Positions 1-6,015 of a stretch of 12,909 bases of DNA are shown in pieces. Position numbers and translations under genes: made by a program. Location of the stretch: assembly GCA_002329485.1 (NCBI GenBank), contig DCTZ01000015.1:1-12909 (forward strand), written 5' to 3'. How positions within the stretch are numbered: the first letter of the stretch is position 1; the number at the start of each line of letters is the position of its first letter. The notes beneath the pieces are model-generated. The model made no database searches. It saw only the letters and a program-made list of their open reading frames with translations, and was not told where the DNA came from. This DNA comes from Caryophanales bacterium UBA1427. GTDB lineage: Bacteria; Bacillota_I; Bacilli_A; ML615J-28; CAG-313.

Positions 1-33
1 TTTGCCAAACAATCTTTAAATTTTTTTTATTTT

Positions 34-834
34 TTATCCGAAAGCAACATCGAGAATCATCATAATGATGAAACCGGCCATAAATCCGAACGTTCCCATA
101 TGGGAATGTTCGCCCAAACGCGCTTCCGGAATCAGTTCTTCGACCACCACGAAGATCATGGCACCCGCCGCAAACGCCAAGGCCCAAGGCATAATCGGAG
201 TAAGGACGGCCGCCAAAAAGACGCCGAGGAGACCGAAAATCGGTTCGACGGCACCGCTTGCCATTCCGTACAGGAAGGAACGCCGTTTGGTTGAACCTTC
301 TTCTTTCATCGGCAGCGATATGGCCGCCCCTTCCGGAAAGTTTTGGAGTCCGATTCCGAGCGCGAGACCCACAGCAACGGCCATTAAACCGACATCGCCG
401 GAATTTTTCAAAGCAAGTCCGAAAGCCAGACCGACCGCCAAACCTTCGGGGATATTGTGAATCGCAACGGCTAAATACAGTAAGGTTTGCCGTTTAAAAG
501 ACGAAGGCGGACCTTCGGGGTCTTTGCTGTCCATGTGGATGTGGGGGATAATCTTGTCAATCAACAACAGGAATAATCCGCCCAAAATAAAACCGATGGT
601 GGCCGGAACCCACGGGATATTACCGATGGCTTCGGCTTGTTCCATGGCCGGTAAAAGCAGCGACCAAATCGAAGCCGCGGTCATAACTCCCGCCGCAAAC
701 CCCAAAAAAATCCTCTTAAAGCTTAGGCTTAAGTTTTTCCGGACAAAAAAGACGCAGGCGGCTCCCGCCGTGGTCATTAAAAAGATGAACAGTAGACCGA
801 ATGTTGTAAGTAAATAAGGATTGATACTTGTCAT
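34..834 (-). CDS. ZIP family divalent metal transporter (GufA-like subgroup)
   Basis: Integral membrane protein of 266 residues expected to move Zn2+, Fe2+ or Mn2+ into the cytoplasm. Seen: about eight hydrophobic segments; the family signature HNIPEG at residues 126-131 (TM4), QNFPEG at 164-169 (TM5), the AVEP stretch near 195-198 (TM6) and VEELIPEA near 231-238. These His, Asn, Gln and Glu residues form the binuclear metal site in characterised ZIP proteins. A short His-containing loop (H98, H100) lies between TM3 and TM4, where many ZIPs carry a longer His-rich loop. The length and the GLQNFPEGAA motif match the GufA subgroup. The ATG at 834 has an AGAGGTGG ribosome site five bases upstream and a near-perfect promoter. 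It is monocistronic, following the terminator of the CotF-like gene. Family assignment is firm; the metal is not readable from sequence, though Mn would suit the nearby superoxide dismutase. Confidence 0.93.
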   Translation of the reverse strand: MTSINPYLLTTFGLLFIFLMTTAGAACVFFVRKNLSLSFKRIFLGFAAGVMTAASIWSLLLPAMEQAEAIGNIPWVPATIGFILGGLFLLLIDKIIPHIHMDSKDPEGPPSSFKRQTLLYLAVAIHNIPEGLAVGLAFGLALKNSGDVGLMAVAVGLALGIGLQNFPEGAAISLPMKEEGSTKRRSFLYGMASGAVEPIFGLLGVFLAAVLTPIMPWALAFAAGAMIFVVVEELIPEARLGEHSHMGTFGFMAGFIIMMILDVAFG

Positions 835-854
835 ATTCCACCTCTTGTAAAAAT

Positions 855-883
855 ATCATACCTTCATTTTTCCGATGTGTCAA
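855..883 (-). promoter_or_regulatory. Promoter of the ZIP transporter gene
   Basis: On the minus strand, TTGACA (878-883) and TATGAT (855-860) are separated by exactly 17 bases. This is the only candidate promoter in the window with a consensus -35, and it has no TG extension of the -10. It lies 21 bases upstream of the ATG, giving a short leader that holds only the ribosome site. Confidence 0.8.
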
Positions 884-890
884 TCATTTT

Positions 891-923
891 AATAATAAGA
901 AAAGAGGCATCAAATTATGCCTC
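891..923 (-). terminator. Rho-independent terminator of the CotF-like gene
   Basis: A perfect 7-bp stem (904-910 with 917-923, GAGGCAT/ATGCCTC) with a 6-base loop is followed on the minus strand by TTTTCTTATTATT. It begins 23 bases after the stop of the CotF-like gene and ends only a few bases before the -35 of the ZIP promoter, so it insulates the ZIP gene. Confidence 0.82.
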
Positions 924-946
924 CCAAATCAACTTTTTCTTTCGGG

Positions 947-1438
947 TTATTGGACGTTGTAACCGCCGTGCTGTTTCATGTATTGATACAGTTTTTCCCC
1001 GTGTTCCTGTTCTTCTTTTTGAATGTGATTTAAAGCATTCCGGATTTCCTTTTGCCCGCATTCAAAAATCACGGTATCGTAAACACCCGATACGTACTTT
1101 TCGTTGTTGAGTAAATCCTGACAAAGATCGATATCGGCTTGGACACTTTTTTGGGTTTCAGCCGGTGTCGGTTCCGGATTCTTTTTTCCCCACTGGCCGG
1201 TGACGCCGGTTTGACCGGCGGAACTCGCTTGGTTAACGGGCGGAACCGTGCCGGATAAAATTTGGTTCACGGTATCCAGGTGCTGTCTTTCCTGACCGAG
1301 CAGTTCGCCGAAGGTTTGTTTTAAAGCAGGGTCGCTTGCCCGATTTTGGGCTTCGGTATATTTTTTGATGCACCATTCTTCATGACTTTTCAAATCCTGC
1401 AACAACATTTGCTCTTTTTGCGTTAATTTAACAACCAT
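947..1438 (-). CDS. CotF-like ferritin-fold protein (annotated family: spore coat protein)
   Basis: 163-residue soluble protein. The C-terminal half (about 97-160) matches the Coat F domain: QKSVQADIDLCQDLLNNEKY, then FECGQKEIRNALNHIQ, ending in KQHGGY. Both halves look like ferritin-type helix pairs. The first contains EE at 20-21 and E50-R-Q-H53; the second contains E113, E126 and E143-Q-E-H146. The two are joined by a Gly/Pro/Ser-rich linker (about 62-95). Paired E and ExxH motifs are how ferritin-like proteins hold a di-iron centre, so metal binding or peroxide handling is possible; this is inference. I chose the ATG at 1438 because GGAGGCG sits five bases upstream; a longer in-frame reading to 1486 adds 16 residues but includes that ribosome site and promoter DNA. 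No sporulation gene is nearby. It has its own promoter and terminator. Confidence 0.8.
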   Translation of the reverse strand: MVVKLTQKEQMLLQDLKSHEEWCIKKYTEAQNRASDPALKQTFGELLGQERQHLDTVNQILSGTVPPVNQASSAGQTGVTGQWGKKNPEPTPAETQKSVQADIDLCQDLLNNEKYVSGVYDTVIFECGQKEIRNALNHIQKEEQEHGEKLYQYMKQHGGYNVQ

Positions 1439-1443
1439 ATTTT

Positions 1444-1450
1444 CGCCTCC
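1444..1450 (-). promoter_or_regulatory. Ribosome binding site fixing the CotF-like start
   Basis: GGAGGCG, five bases upstream of the ATG at 1438. It rules against the longer in-frame start at 1486, which has no comparable site. Confidence 0.8.
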
Positions 1451-1456
1451 ACGGTT

Positions 1457-1486
1457 ATTATGAGTAAAATTTACAAAATTATGCAA
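1457..1486 (-). promoter_or_regulatory. Likely promoter of the CotF-like gene
   Basis: TTGCAT (1481-1486) and CATAAT (1457-1462) on the minus strand, 18 bases apart, 19 bases upstream of the chosen ATG. Both boxes deviate from consensus and there is no TG extension, so this is a moderate call. Confidence 0.5.
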
Positions 1487-1567
1487 TCTTTCTTTGGGTT
1501 TGTTTTATACATATTAGCGGTTTTTCCCCCCATACTAATAAAAAAGTTTTTAAGGAGGTTTAAATAA

Positions 1568-1771
1568 TTGAAGGAATTTAATCTGTCATGGAAAGGCCAT
1601 CTCCTCATTACGATTCTTTTTGGACCCATTTGGGGCGGAGTAATCCGCATTATCCGAGGAAAAGTCCTCATCGGTTTGTTGTACATGCTTACTTTGGGTT
1701 TCTTCGGGATCGTTTGGGTAATCGATATCCTGACTTTAATCTTTCAGCACAATATGGTTTTTTTAGCCTAA
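1568..1771 (+). CDS. Small TM2-like membrane protein (67 aa, TTG start)
   Basis: Two hydrophobic segments (about 10-29 and 33-58) joined by a short basic turn with RIIRGK at 27-32. The second segment, GLLYMLTLGFFGIVWVIDIL, has the ending typical of TM2-domain proteins, with the conserved Asp at D53. The first lacks the usual GGxGxxRFY turn and has FGPIWGGVIR instead, so this is a divergent member. TTG is chosen as start because AAGGAGG lies nine bases upstream (1552-1558) and no ATG fits. Function unknown; TM2 proteins are small membrane proteins of mostly undefined role. It stands divergent to the CotF-like gene and directly upstream of the YwaF-like gene. I see no convincing promoter or terminator of its own. 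A second TM2 protein, with a zinc ribbon, lies at 11654-11977. Confidence 0.72.
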   Translation: MKEFNLSWKGHLLITILFGPIWGGVIRIIRGKVLIGLLYMLTLGFFGIVWVIDILTLIFQHNMVFLA

Positions 1772-1781
1772 AAAAGATATT

Positions 1782-1793
1782 TTTCGTGCGAAA
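1782..1793 (+). repeat. Short inverted repeat at the -35 position of the YwaF-like promoter
   Basis: TTTCG-TG-CGAAA is a 5-bp inverted repeat around two bases. It covers the position where the -35 box would lie for the extended -10 at 1806-1814. The two-base centre is too tight for an RNA hairpin and no T-tract follows, so an operator is more plausible than a terminator. Low confidence. Confidence 0.3.
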
Positions 1794-1805
1794 TGGCATC
1801 AAATA

Positions 1806-1814
1806 TGATATAAT
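1806..1814 (+). promoter_or_regulatory. Extended -10 promoter of the YwaF-like gene
   Basis: TGATATAAT, a perfect extended -10, 30 bases upstream of the ATG. The -35 at 17-bp spacing is GTGCGA, a poor match. An AGGAGA ribosome site (1835-1840) follows, four bases before the ATG. Confidence 0.7.
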
Positions 1815-1844
1815 TAGACATAATTCGACAAGACAGGAGATATT

Positions 1845-2588
1845 ATGTTTTTATTTGATGAAAAGTATCGCACCTTTGAAATGTTTTCTTTATCGCACCT
1901 ATTGGTAGTTCTTTTGGTTATTGCCATCATTTCTTTAATCATTGTTTTCCGAAAAAAACTAAGAAACTGTTCGACCATCGACATTATCTTTCGCAAGACC
2001 ATAGCGATTACCATGTTAATCATGGAACTAGTCTTCATCCTTTGGAATCTGAATAAGGGCGATGCCAGCTTGGATTTGCTGCCTTTCGGTCTATGCGCCA
2101 TTTCGATGTATACGACTTCCATTGTCCTTTTGACCGACAACGAAAAACTCTTCCGGGTCATTTTCCCTTGGGCCGTTACCGGAGCGGTATTGTCGCTGAT
2201 TGTGGCCGATCTCAGTTACGATTTCCCGCATTTCCGCTTCTTCCACTACTTCGGCAACCATTCGTTCTTTTTAATCGCCCAAGTGTATTTGGTCTTTGTC
2301 AAAGAATATAAAATGAAATACCGGCACATTTTGCATTCATCGGGTATTTTAATTTTCATCGCCTTTATCCTTTATTTTCTCAACAAAGCCCTCGGAACCA
2401 ACTACATGTTCTTAGCCCAGCTTCCTGCGGAAGTCGAAGGCATGTTTTCGTGGCTCGGCAAACTTTGGGTTTGGGGTTTCGGCGTCGCCATCTTTATCCT
2501 GTTCAATTTATGGTATCTGTTATTCTATAAACTCCCCAAAGCCAAATGGTGGAAAAACCAAAAAGCTGGCGAGCAATTAAATCAGTAA
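1845..2588 (+). CDS. TIGR02206 / YwaF family integral membrane protein
   Basis: 247 residues with about six or seven hydrophobic segments. The family is recognised from the central block LDLLPFGLCAISMYTTSIVL (about 76-95) followed by KLFRVIFPWAVTGAVLSLIVADLSYDFPHFRFFHYFGNHSF, which aligns with the conserved 'L-P-x-x-L-C ... PHFRFFxxFxxH' core of YwaF/TP0381-type proteins. The C-terminus is basic and cytoplasmic (KLPKAKWWKN...). The biochemical role of the family is not established to my knowledge. The gene may be read from its own extended -10 promoter and by read-through from the TM2-like gene, since nothing between the two looks like a terminator. It ends in a strong bidirectional terminator shared with the convergent GAF gene. 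Confidence 0.85.
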   Translation: MFLFDEKYRTFEMFSLSHLLVVLLVIAIISLIIVFRKKLRNCSTIDIIFRKTIAITMLIMELVFILWNLNKGDASLDLLPFGLCAISMYTTSIVLLTDNEKLFRVIFPWAVTGAVLSLIVADLSYDFPHFRFFHYFGNHSFFLIAQVYLVFVKEYKMKYRHILHSSGILIFIAFILYFLNKALGTNYMFLAQLPAEVEGMFSWLGKLWVWGFGVAIFILFNLWYLLFYKLPKAKWWKNQKAGEQLNQ

Positions 2589-2638
2589 AAAAAAAATAAG
2601 CCAAAACCGCATACATCAGCCGGTTCTGGCTTTTTTTT
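2589..2638. terminator. Bidirectional terminator between the YwaF-like and GAF genes
   Basis: An 11-bp stem with one A-C mismatch (2599-2609 with 2621-2631) and an 11-base loop. It is flanked by ten A residues on the left, giving a T-tract for the minus strand, and eight T residues on the right for the plus strand. The right-hand T-tract contains the first two bases of the stop codon of the minus-strand gene at 2637-2639. Confidence 0.92.
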
Positions 2639-3107
2639 ATTGATTTAACTTTTGCAAATAAGAAATTAAAATATCAGCCGATTTTTCTAGGTATTTTTGA
2701 TCGGTTTCGTCAAACCGGTTTTCGGAATAGGAGTCAAGATCCAAAACCCCGAACAGTTCTCCCTTTATAATGAGAGGAACCACGATTTCGCTCATGGTGC
2801 CTTCATCGCAGGCGATGTGGCCCGAAAACCTATGGACATTGGGAACGACGATTGTTCTTCTTTCGGTCGCACTCGCCCCGCAAACCCCCCGGTTAAACGG
2901 AATCACGGTACAGGCGACTTTGCCCTGAAACGGACCCAGGATGAGAATTTCCTCTTTATTCAAATAGATTCCCGTCCACGAAACATCGGGAAGCATTTGG
3001 TGAATCAAGGCCACAAAATTGGCAAGAAGCGAAATTTCGTAAGCCGTATCGGCCAAGACCACCGGCATCACGGTTAACAATTCCTGATAGGTTTGTTCTT
3101 TGTTCAT
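2637..3107 (-). CDS. msrC: Free methionine-(R)-sulfoxide reductase (GAF domain, fRMsr)
   Basis: Reduces free methionine-(R)-sulfoxide to methionine in the cytoplasm, using a disulfide relay. The 156-residue protein is a single GAF domain, the normal size for this enzyme. The diagnostic core is present: WTGIYL at 44-49, GPFQGKVACTVIPFNRGVCG at 58-77, VHRFSGHIACD at 91-101, SEIVVP at 106-111 and VLDLDS at 121-126. All three Cys that act in E. coli YebR/MsrC and its homologues have counterparts (C66, C76, C100), so activity is expected. The ATG follows the transporter stop directly (TAAATG) and the ribosome site GGGGA lies inside the end of that gene, so the two are very probably translationally coupled. 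The stop codon lies in the T-tract of the shared terminator. Confidence 0.93.
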   Translation of the reverse strand: MNKEQTYQELLTVMPVVLADTAYEISLLANFVALIHQMLPDVSWTGIYLNKEEILILGPFQGKVACTVIPFNRGVCGASATERRTIVVPNVHRFSGHIACDEGTMSEIVVPLIIKGELFGVLDLDSYSENRFDETDQKYLEKSADILISYLQKLNQ

Positions 3108-4403
3108 TTACATTCCCCACAACAACCAAACAAGCACATAACCGGTTATTACAGCAGCCAGCGTAAACGGTATGCCAATTTTGGTAAATTGCTTGAACGA
3201 TACTTCGTATCCTTCTTTCCGTAAAATACCGATTCCGGTGATATTGGCGGAAGCGCCGATTGGAGTCAAATTGCCGCCGAGGGTTGATCCGACCAGAAGC
3301 CCGAAATACAGCACAGTCGCCGAGGATGGATCGAGGCTGGCCGAAAGCGTGGCGATAACCGGTAGCATCGTCAAAACATACGGAATATTATCGATAAAGG
3401 CGGATAATAATACTGATACCCAAACAATAACCGTATAGATGATAAAGACATTGCCGCTGCCGATTTTACCGATTAAATTGGCAATCGCATCGATAACCCC
3501 GGCTTTACTGATGCTCGCGATAACGATAAACAAACCGGCAAGCAGTAACAGGGTAAAGTAGTCGATGGATTTGACCACTTCGACAACACCTTTAAAGTTT
3601 TTGGTCTTCAGGATTTTCCAAAGCATTCCGAGTAAGAGTAATGCCATGCAAATAAGACCGTTCTTATGCGAATCGACAAAAGCATTGTTGAAATTAATAA
3701 ACGAAGCAATAATCAACAAACCAATCATTCCGACCAATAAATAGGTCGGAAAATATTCGGTTACGAGCGTTCGCGGACCTTTGGCAATTCGTTGGCGTTC
3801 GTTTCGGAAAAGAATCAACAAAACGATGGAAGTGGCGATGGCACCAAATTGCACAACGAAGAATAATCCCGGACGGTTTTCGTACCAAAAGAAATCTAGG
3901 AACGTCATGTCGAGTGCACCGCCCAAAAGAATCGAGGTCGTGTCGCCGACCAAGGTAGCCGCACCTTGCAGGTTCGATGCAACGGCGATTGACACAATAA
4001 TCGGAACAGGGGAAATTCTTAACTTTTTGGCTACATCGATTGCAACCGGCGCAACCATCAAAACGGTGGCGACATTGTCGACAAAGGCCGAGATGAGGGA
4101 CGCAAACAAGGCAAGTGCCACGATACACCATTTGACATTCGGGACTTTTTCGATGATGATATCTGCCAAAAGCGCCGGCATCTTCGATTCGATAAACAAG
4201 CCGACAATTCCCATCGTCCCCGCAATCATCATCAAGACATTGAAGTCGAGCGAACCGAGGATATCTTTTAACGGCATGATGCCGACGATGATAAAAACGG
4301 CAGCCGAAGCTAAGGCAATGTAAGCCCGGTATTTAGGGAAAGAAAGGAGCAGGGCATAAGTTGCCACAAATATTACTAACGCTAAACTCATGGTAAAACC
4401 CAT
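3108..4403 (-). CDS. SLC13/ArsB/NhaD-type ion transporter (IT superfamily)
   Basis: 431 residues, about 10-12 membrane segments, inner membrane. The two-fold internal repeat of the superfamily is clear: SAFVDN at 105-110 with SNLQGAATLVGD at 143-154 in the first half, and SAFIDN at 334-339 with STLGGNLTPIGASANI at 373-388 in the second. These are the re-entrant hairpin and unwound-helix motifs that form the substrate site in ArsB, NhaD, CitM and DASS proteins. Substrate cannot be told from sequence: arsenite, a carboxylate or other anion, or Na+/H+ exchange are all possible. No arsR or arsC is near, which argues weakly against arsenite. The ATG at 4403 is preferred over the ATG four codons later because AAAGAGG lies seven bases upstream. 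First gene of a two-gene operon with the sulfoxide reductase, with its own extended -10 promoter. Confidence 0.87.
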   Translation of the reverse strand: MGFTMSLALVIFVATYALLLSFPKYRAYIALASAAVFIIVGIMPLKDILGSLDFNVLMMIAGTMGIVGLFIESKMPALLADIIIEKVPNVKWCIVALALFASLISAFVDNVATVLMVAPVAIDVAKKLRISPVPIIVSIAVASNLQGAATLVGDTTSILLGGALDMTFLDFFWYENRPGLFFVVQFGAIATSIVLLILFRNERQRIAKGPRTLVTEYFPTYLLVGMIGLLIIASFINFNNAFVDSHKNGLICMALLLLGMLWKILKTKNFKGVVEVVKSIDYFTLLLLAGLFIVIASISKAGVIDAIANLIGKIGSGNVFIIYTVIVWVSVLLSAFIDNIPYVLTMLPVIATLSASLDPSSATVLYFGLLVGSTLGGNLTPIGASANITGIGILRKEGYEVSFKQFTKIGIPFTLAAVITGYVLVWLLWGM

Positions 4404-4431
4404 AATAAAACCTCTTTTCTTGTTTTTGTTT

Positions 4432-4451
4432 CTTGCATGATGTCTAGCAAG
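4432..4451 (-). repeat. Inverted repeat in the leader of the ion-transporter operon
   Basis: CTTGC and GCAAG arms separated by ten bases, between the likely transcription start and the ribosome site of the transporter gene. It could be a weak leader hairpin or an operator. Five base pairs with a ten-base loop is weak evidence. Confidence 0.25.
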
Positions 4452-4469
4452 ATGGTTTAAGCGAAATAC

Positions 4470-4484
4470 GTTATGATTATAACA
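4470..4484 (-). promoter_or_regulatory. Extended -10 promoter of the transporter-msrC operon, inside an inverted repeat
   Basis: On the minus strand TGTTATAAT (4476-4484), with no good -35 at the expected distance. The -10 is embedded in the perfect inverted repeat GTTAT-GATT-ATAAC (4470-4483), which could be an operator or simply a by-product of the AT-rich -10. It lies about 70 bases upstream of the ATG. Confidence 0.65.
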
Positions 4485-4544
4485 TTTTTCGAGCGTATTT
4501 CCTAGTGTTTTTATAAAAGAAAAATACCCGTGTTTTCCACAATG

Positions 4545-4571
4545 TTTTCGAAAAGGAAATTTTATCGAAAA
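4545..4571 (+). repeat. TTTTCGAAAA palindrome and a related half-site upstream of the SOD promoter
   Basis: A perfect 10-base palindrome TTTTCGAAAA (4545-4554) is followed five bases later by TTTTATCGAAAA (4560-4571), which shares the same half-site. They lie 14-40 bases upstream of the -35 of the superoxide dismutase promoter. Possible regulator sites; they match neither a full CcpA (cre) site nor a PerR box. Confidence 0.3.
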
Positions 4572-4584
4572 TAAAGCAAATAAG

Positions 4585-4613
4585 TTAACTAAAGTTTACT
4601 TTTTTGTTATAAT
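4585..4613 (+). promoter_or_regulatory. Promoter of the superoxide dismutase gene
   Basis: TTAACT (4585-4590, four of six matches to TTGACA), 17-base spacer, TATAAT (4608-4613) with a TG extension at 4605-4606. This is the best-balanced extended -10 promoter of the window and suggests strong expression. Confidence 0.8.
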
Positions 4614-4640
4614 AGAAGGGAAAGGAGAGAATATACCTTA

Positions 4641-5255
4641 ATGAACAAATATCCATTTACATTGGAAAAATTGCCTTATGCTTACGATGCATTGGAACCG
4701 ATCATCGATCAGACCACCATGCTTCTTCATCATACCAAACACCATCAGAGTTACGTAAACAATTTAAACGGGGTTTTGGAAAAACACCCCGAGTTGCAAA
4801 ATCGCTCTTTGGAGGATCTGTTAACGAACATCGACAGTTTGCCGCTTTCGGCCCAGACTGCTGTTCGCAATAACGGCGGAGGTGTCTTTAACCACAACCT
4901 CTTCTGGCAAAGCATGACCAAACCCAATACTTCTTCACCGAGCGCAGCCTTTTTGACGCTGTTAACTCAGGCATTTAAATCCTTCGAGGACTTTAAGCAA
5001 GCCTTCAAACAGGCGGCTCTGAGCCAATTCGGTTCAGGTTGGGCGTGGCTCGTCAAAGACCAAAACAGTCAATTAAGCATCGTCACGACGGCCAACCAAG
5101 ACACGCCGTTAAAACTCGGTTTGACACCCCTTCTTCCGCTCGATGTTTGGGAACATGCCTATTATCTGAAGTACCAAAACCGCCGACCGGAATATATCGA
5201 CAACTGGTTCCAAGTCATCAATTGGCAGGCAGTGGAAGAACGCTTTTTTAAGTAA
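4641..5255 (+). CDS. sodA: Superoxide dismutase, Mn/Fe family
   Basis: Cytoplasmic enzyme that dismutates superoxide to O2 and H2O2. The 204-residue protein is full length and collinear with Bacillus SodA. Metal ligands are H30 (HHTKHH), H85 (FNHNLFW), D168 and H172 (DVWEHAYY); the gateway Tyr is Y38 and E171 bridges the dimer. Mn-type signatures are G81 (equivalent to Gly77 of E. coli MnSOD) and Q153 in ANQDTPL (equivalent to Gln146). Oddities: GGGVFNH replaces the common GGGHANH, and residue 166, two before the Asp ligand, is Pro (LLPLDVWEH), where MnSODs commonly have Gly and FeSODs Thr. Mn or mixed metal use is likely. The ribosome site AAGGAG (4622-4627) is 13 bases from the ATG, longer than usual, but no better start exists. 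Monocistronic, with a strong promoter and terminator. Confidence 0.96.
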   Translation: MNKYPFTLEKLPYAYDALEPIIDQTTMLLHHTKHHQSYVNNLNGVLEKHPELQNRSLEDLLTNIDSLPLSAQTAVRNNGGGVFNHNLFWQSMTKPNTSSPSAAFLTLLTQAFKSFEDFKQAFKQAALSQFGSGWAWLVKDQNSQLSIVTTANQDTPLKLGLTPLLPLDVWEHAYYLKYQNRRPEYIDNWFQVINWQAVEERFFK

Positions 5256-5284
5256 TCAAGTTAAAATTTCTTCATATTCCTTTG

Positions 5285-5330
5285 GAGTTGCTTTCTAACC
5301 CATCCTCCCGGGTTGAGCAACTCTTTTTTT
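5285..5330 (+). terminator. Rho-independent terminator of sodA, overlapping the neighbour's 3' end
   Basis: A perfect 8-bp stem (5285-5292 with 5316-5323, GAGTTGCT/AGCAACTC) continues after a small internal loop into a 5-bp stem (5297-5301 with 5310-5314). Seven T residues follow (5324-5330). Most of it lies inside the coding end of the convergent YhhN-like gene, whose stop is at 5295-5297. The minus strand has no T-tract after the hairpin. Confidence 0.88.
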
Positions 5331-6008
5331 GAAAAAAATCGTCAAAGCCAAGATTGTCTGCGATGGGGTATAGAAAAACCAAATGAAATTAAACGGGATA
5401 GCGTTGATTTTGGAGATTAAGGAATCCGGGTTAAGATCAGCATAGCGGGTCAAAGCGGACAATCCCACAAAGATATCGCAAAAACTAAAAAGCAAAAGTC
5501 CTATCCAAAACAATGGGTTGTTTTTACGGCTCAAAAACGCAAAAATGATATTGGATACTAGCAGAGCAAAATATCCCCCCGCAAGCACCACATCAGGGGC
5601 GGTATTTTCTTTAAACAACAAAACAGCGATGATAATAACCGTTAAAACAAGCCCGCCCTGCGAAATAAGCTGAATGGTTTTACCTTTTTTGTCTTTGACA
5701 ACCAACAATCTGGTAAGGTATGCGCTTTGCGTGCCGATAAAGAACACCAAAGCAAGCGTATAGTAATCGTCAAGCAAAACGAGCAAAATATCGGCCAAGA
5801 CCGTAAAAAACAAAGCGATTCGAAGAAACCAGGCATCAAAAGAAAAATCTTTTATTAACCAAGTAAACAAAAAGGAAAACAGAACCGTCAAAAAATAAAA
5901 GACGTTTTCTTTCGGAAGCGAAAAACCCATAAAAGCCAGATACAGACCTAAATTAACCGCCAAAAAAACGCCCGCTTTCCACTTGTTTTCTTTCGTCAAA
6001 TCATGCAT
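5295..6008 (-). CDS. YhhN-family (lysoplasmalogenase-like) membrane protein
   Basis: 237 residues with about eight hydrophobic segments. Resemblance to the YhhN/TMEM86 family rests on the order of three conserved spots: TVLADILLVLLDDYY at about 69-83 (D73), GLLLFSFCDIFVGL at 170-183 (D178) and FYTPSQTILAL at 212-222 (Q217). Characterised members hydrolyse the vinyl-ether bond of lysoplasmalogens; whether this one does is not shown by sequence. The start is set at ATG 6008 because AGGTGAG lies seven bases upstream (6016-6022). A GTG at 6020 would add four residues but falls inside that ribosome site. The last residues (about VAQPGRMG) are encoded by the sodA terminator hairpin and may be an unconserved tail. 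This is the only gene here ending in TAG. No terminator of its own is visible. Confidence 0.65.
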   Translation of the reverse strand: MHDLTKENKWKAGVFLAVNLGLYLAFMGFSLPKENVFYFLTVLFSFLFTWLIKDFSFDAWFLRIALFFTVLADILLVLLDDYYTLALVFFIGTQSAYLTRLLVVKDKKGKTIQLISQGGLVLTVIIIAVLLFKENTAPDVVLAGGYFALLVSNIIFAFLSRKNNPLFWIGLLLFSFCDIFVGLSALTRYADLNPDSLISKINAIPFNFIWFFYTPSQTILALTIFFKKRVAQPGRMG

Positions 6009-6015
6009 AAAATAT

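Noticed and set aside
947..1486. Longer CotF-like reading starting at 1486
   Set aside because: The added 16 codons run through the likely promoter and the GGAGGCG ribosome site of the ATG at 1438.
1772..1805. Terminator after the small TM2-like gene
   Set aside because: The inverted repeat TTTCG-TG-CGAAA has too small a centre for an RNA hairpin and no T-tract follows.
3781..4323. 180-codon open frame on the plus strand within the transporter gene
   Set aside because: It is antisense to the SLC13/ArsB/NhaD gene, has no ribosome site, and its low-complexity Ala/Thr/Lys-rich translation has no recognisable domain.
4471..4485. PerR-type box at the transporter promoter
   Set aside because: The palindrome has a different spacing and only partly resembles TTATAATNATTATAA; it is explained as well by an extended -10 sequence.
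4543..4557. CcpA cre site upstream of sodA
   Set aside because: Only the central CG and the left TG match; the AA and the right-hand C positions do not.
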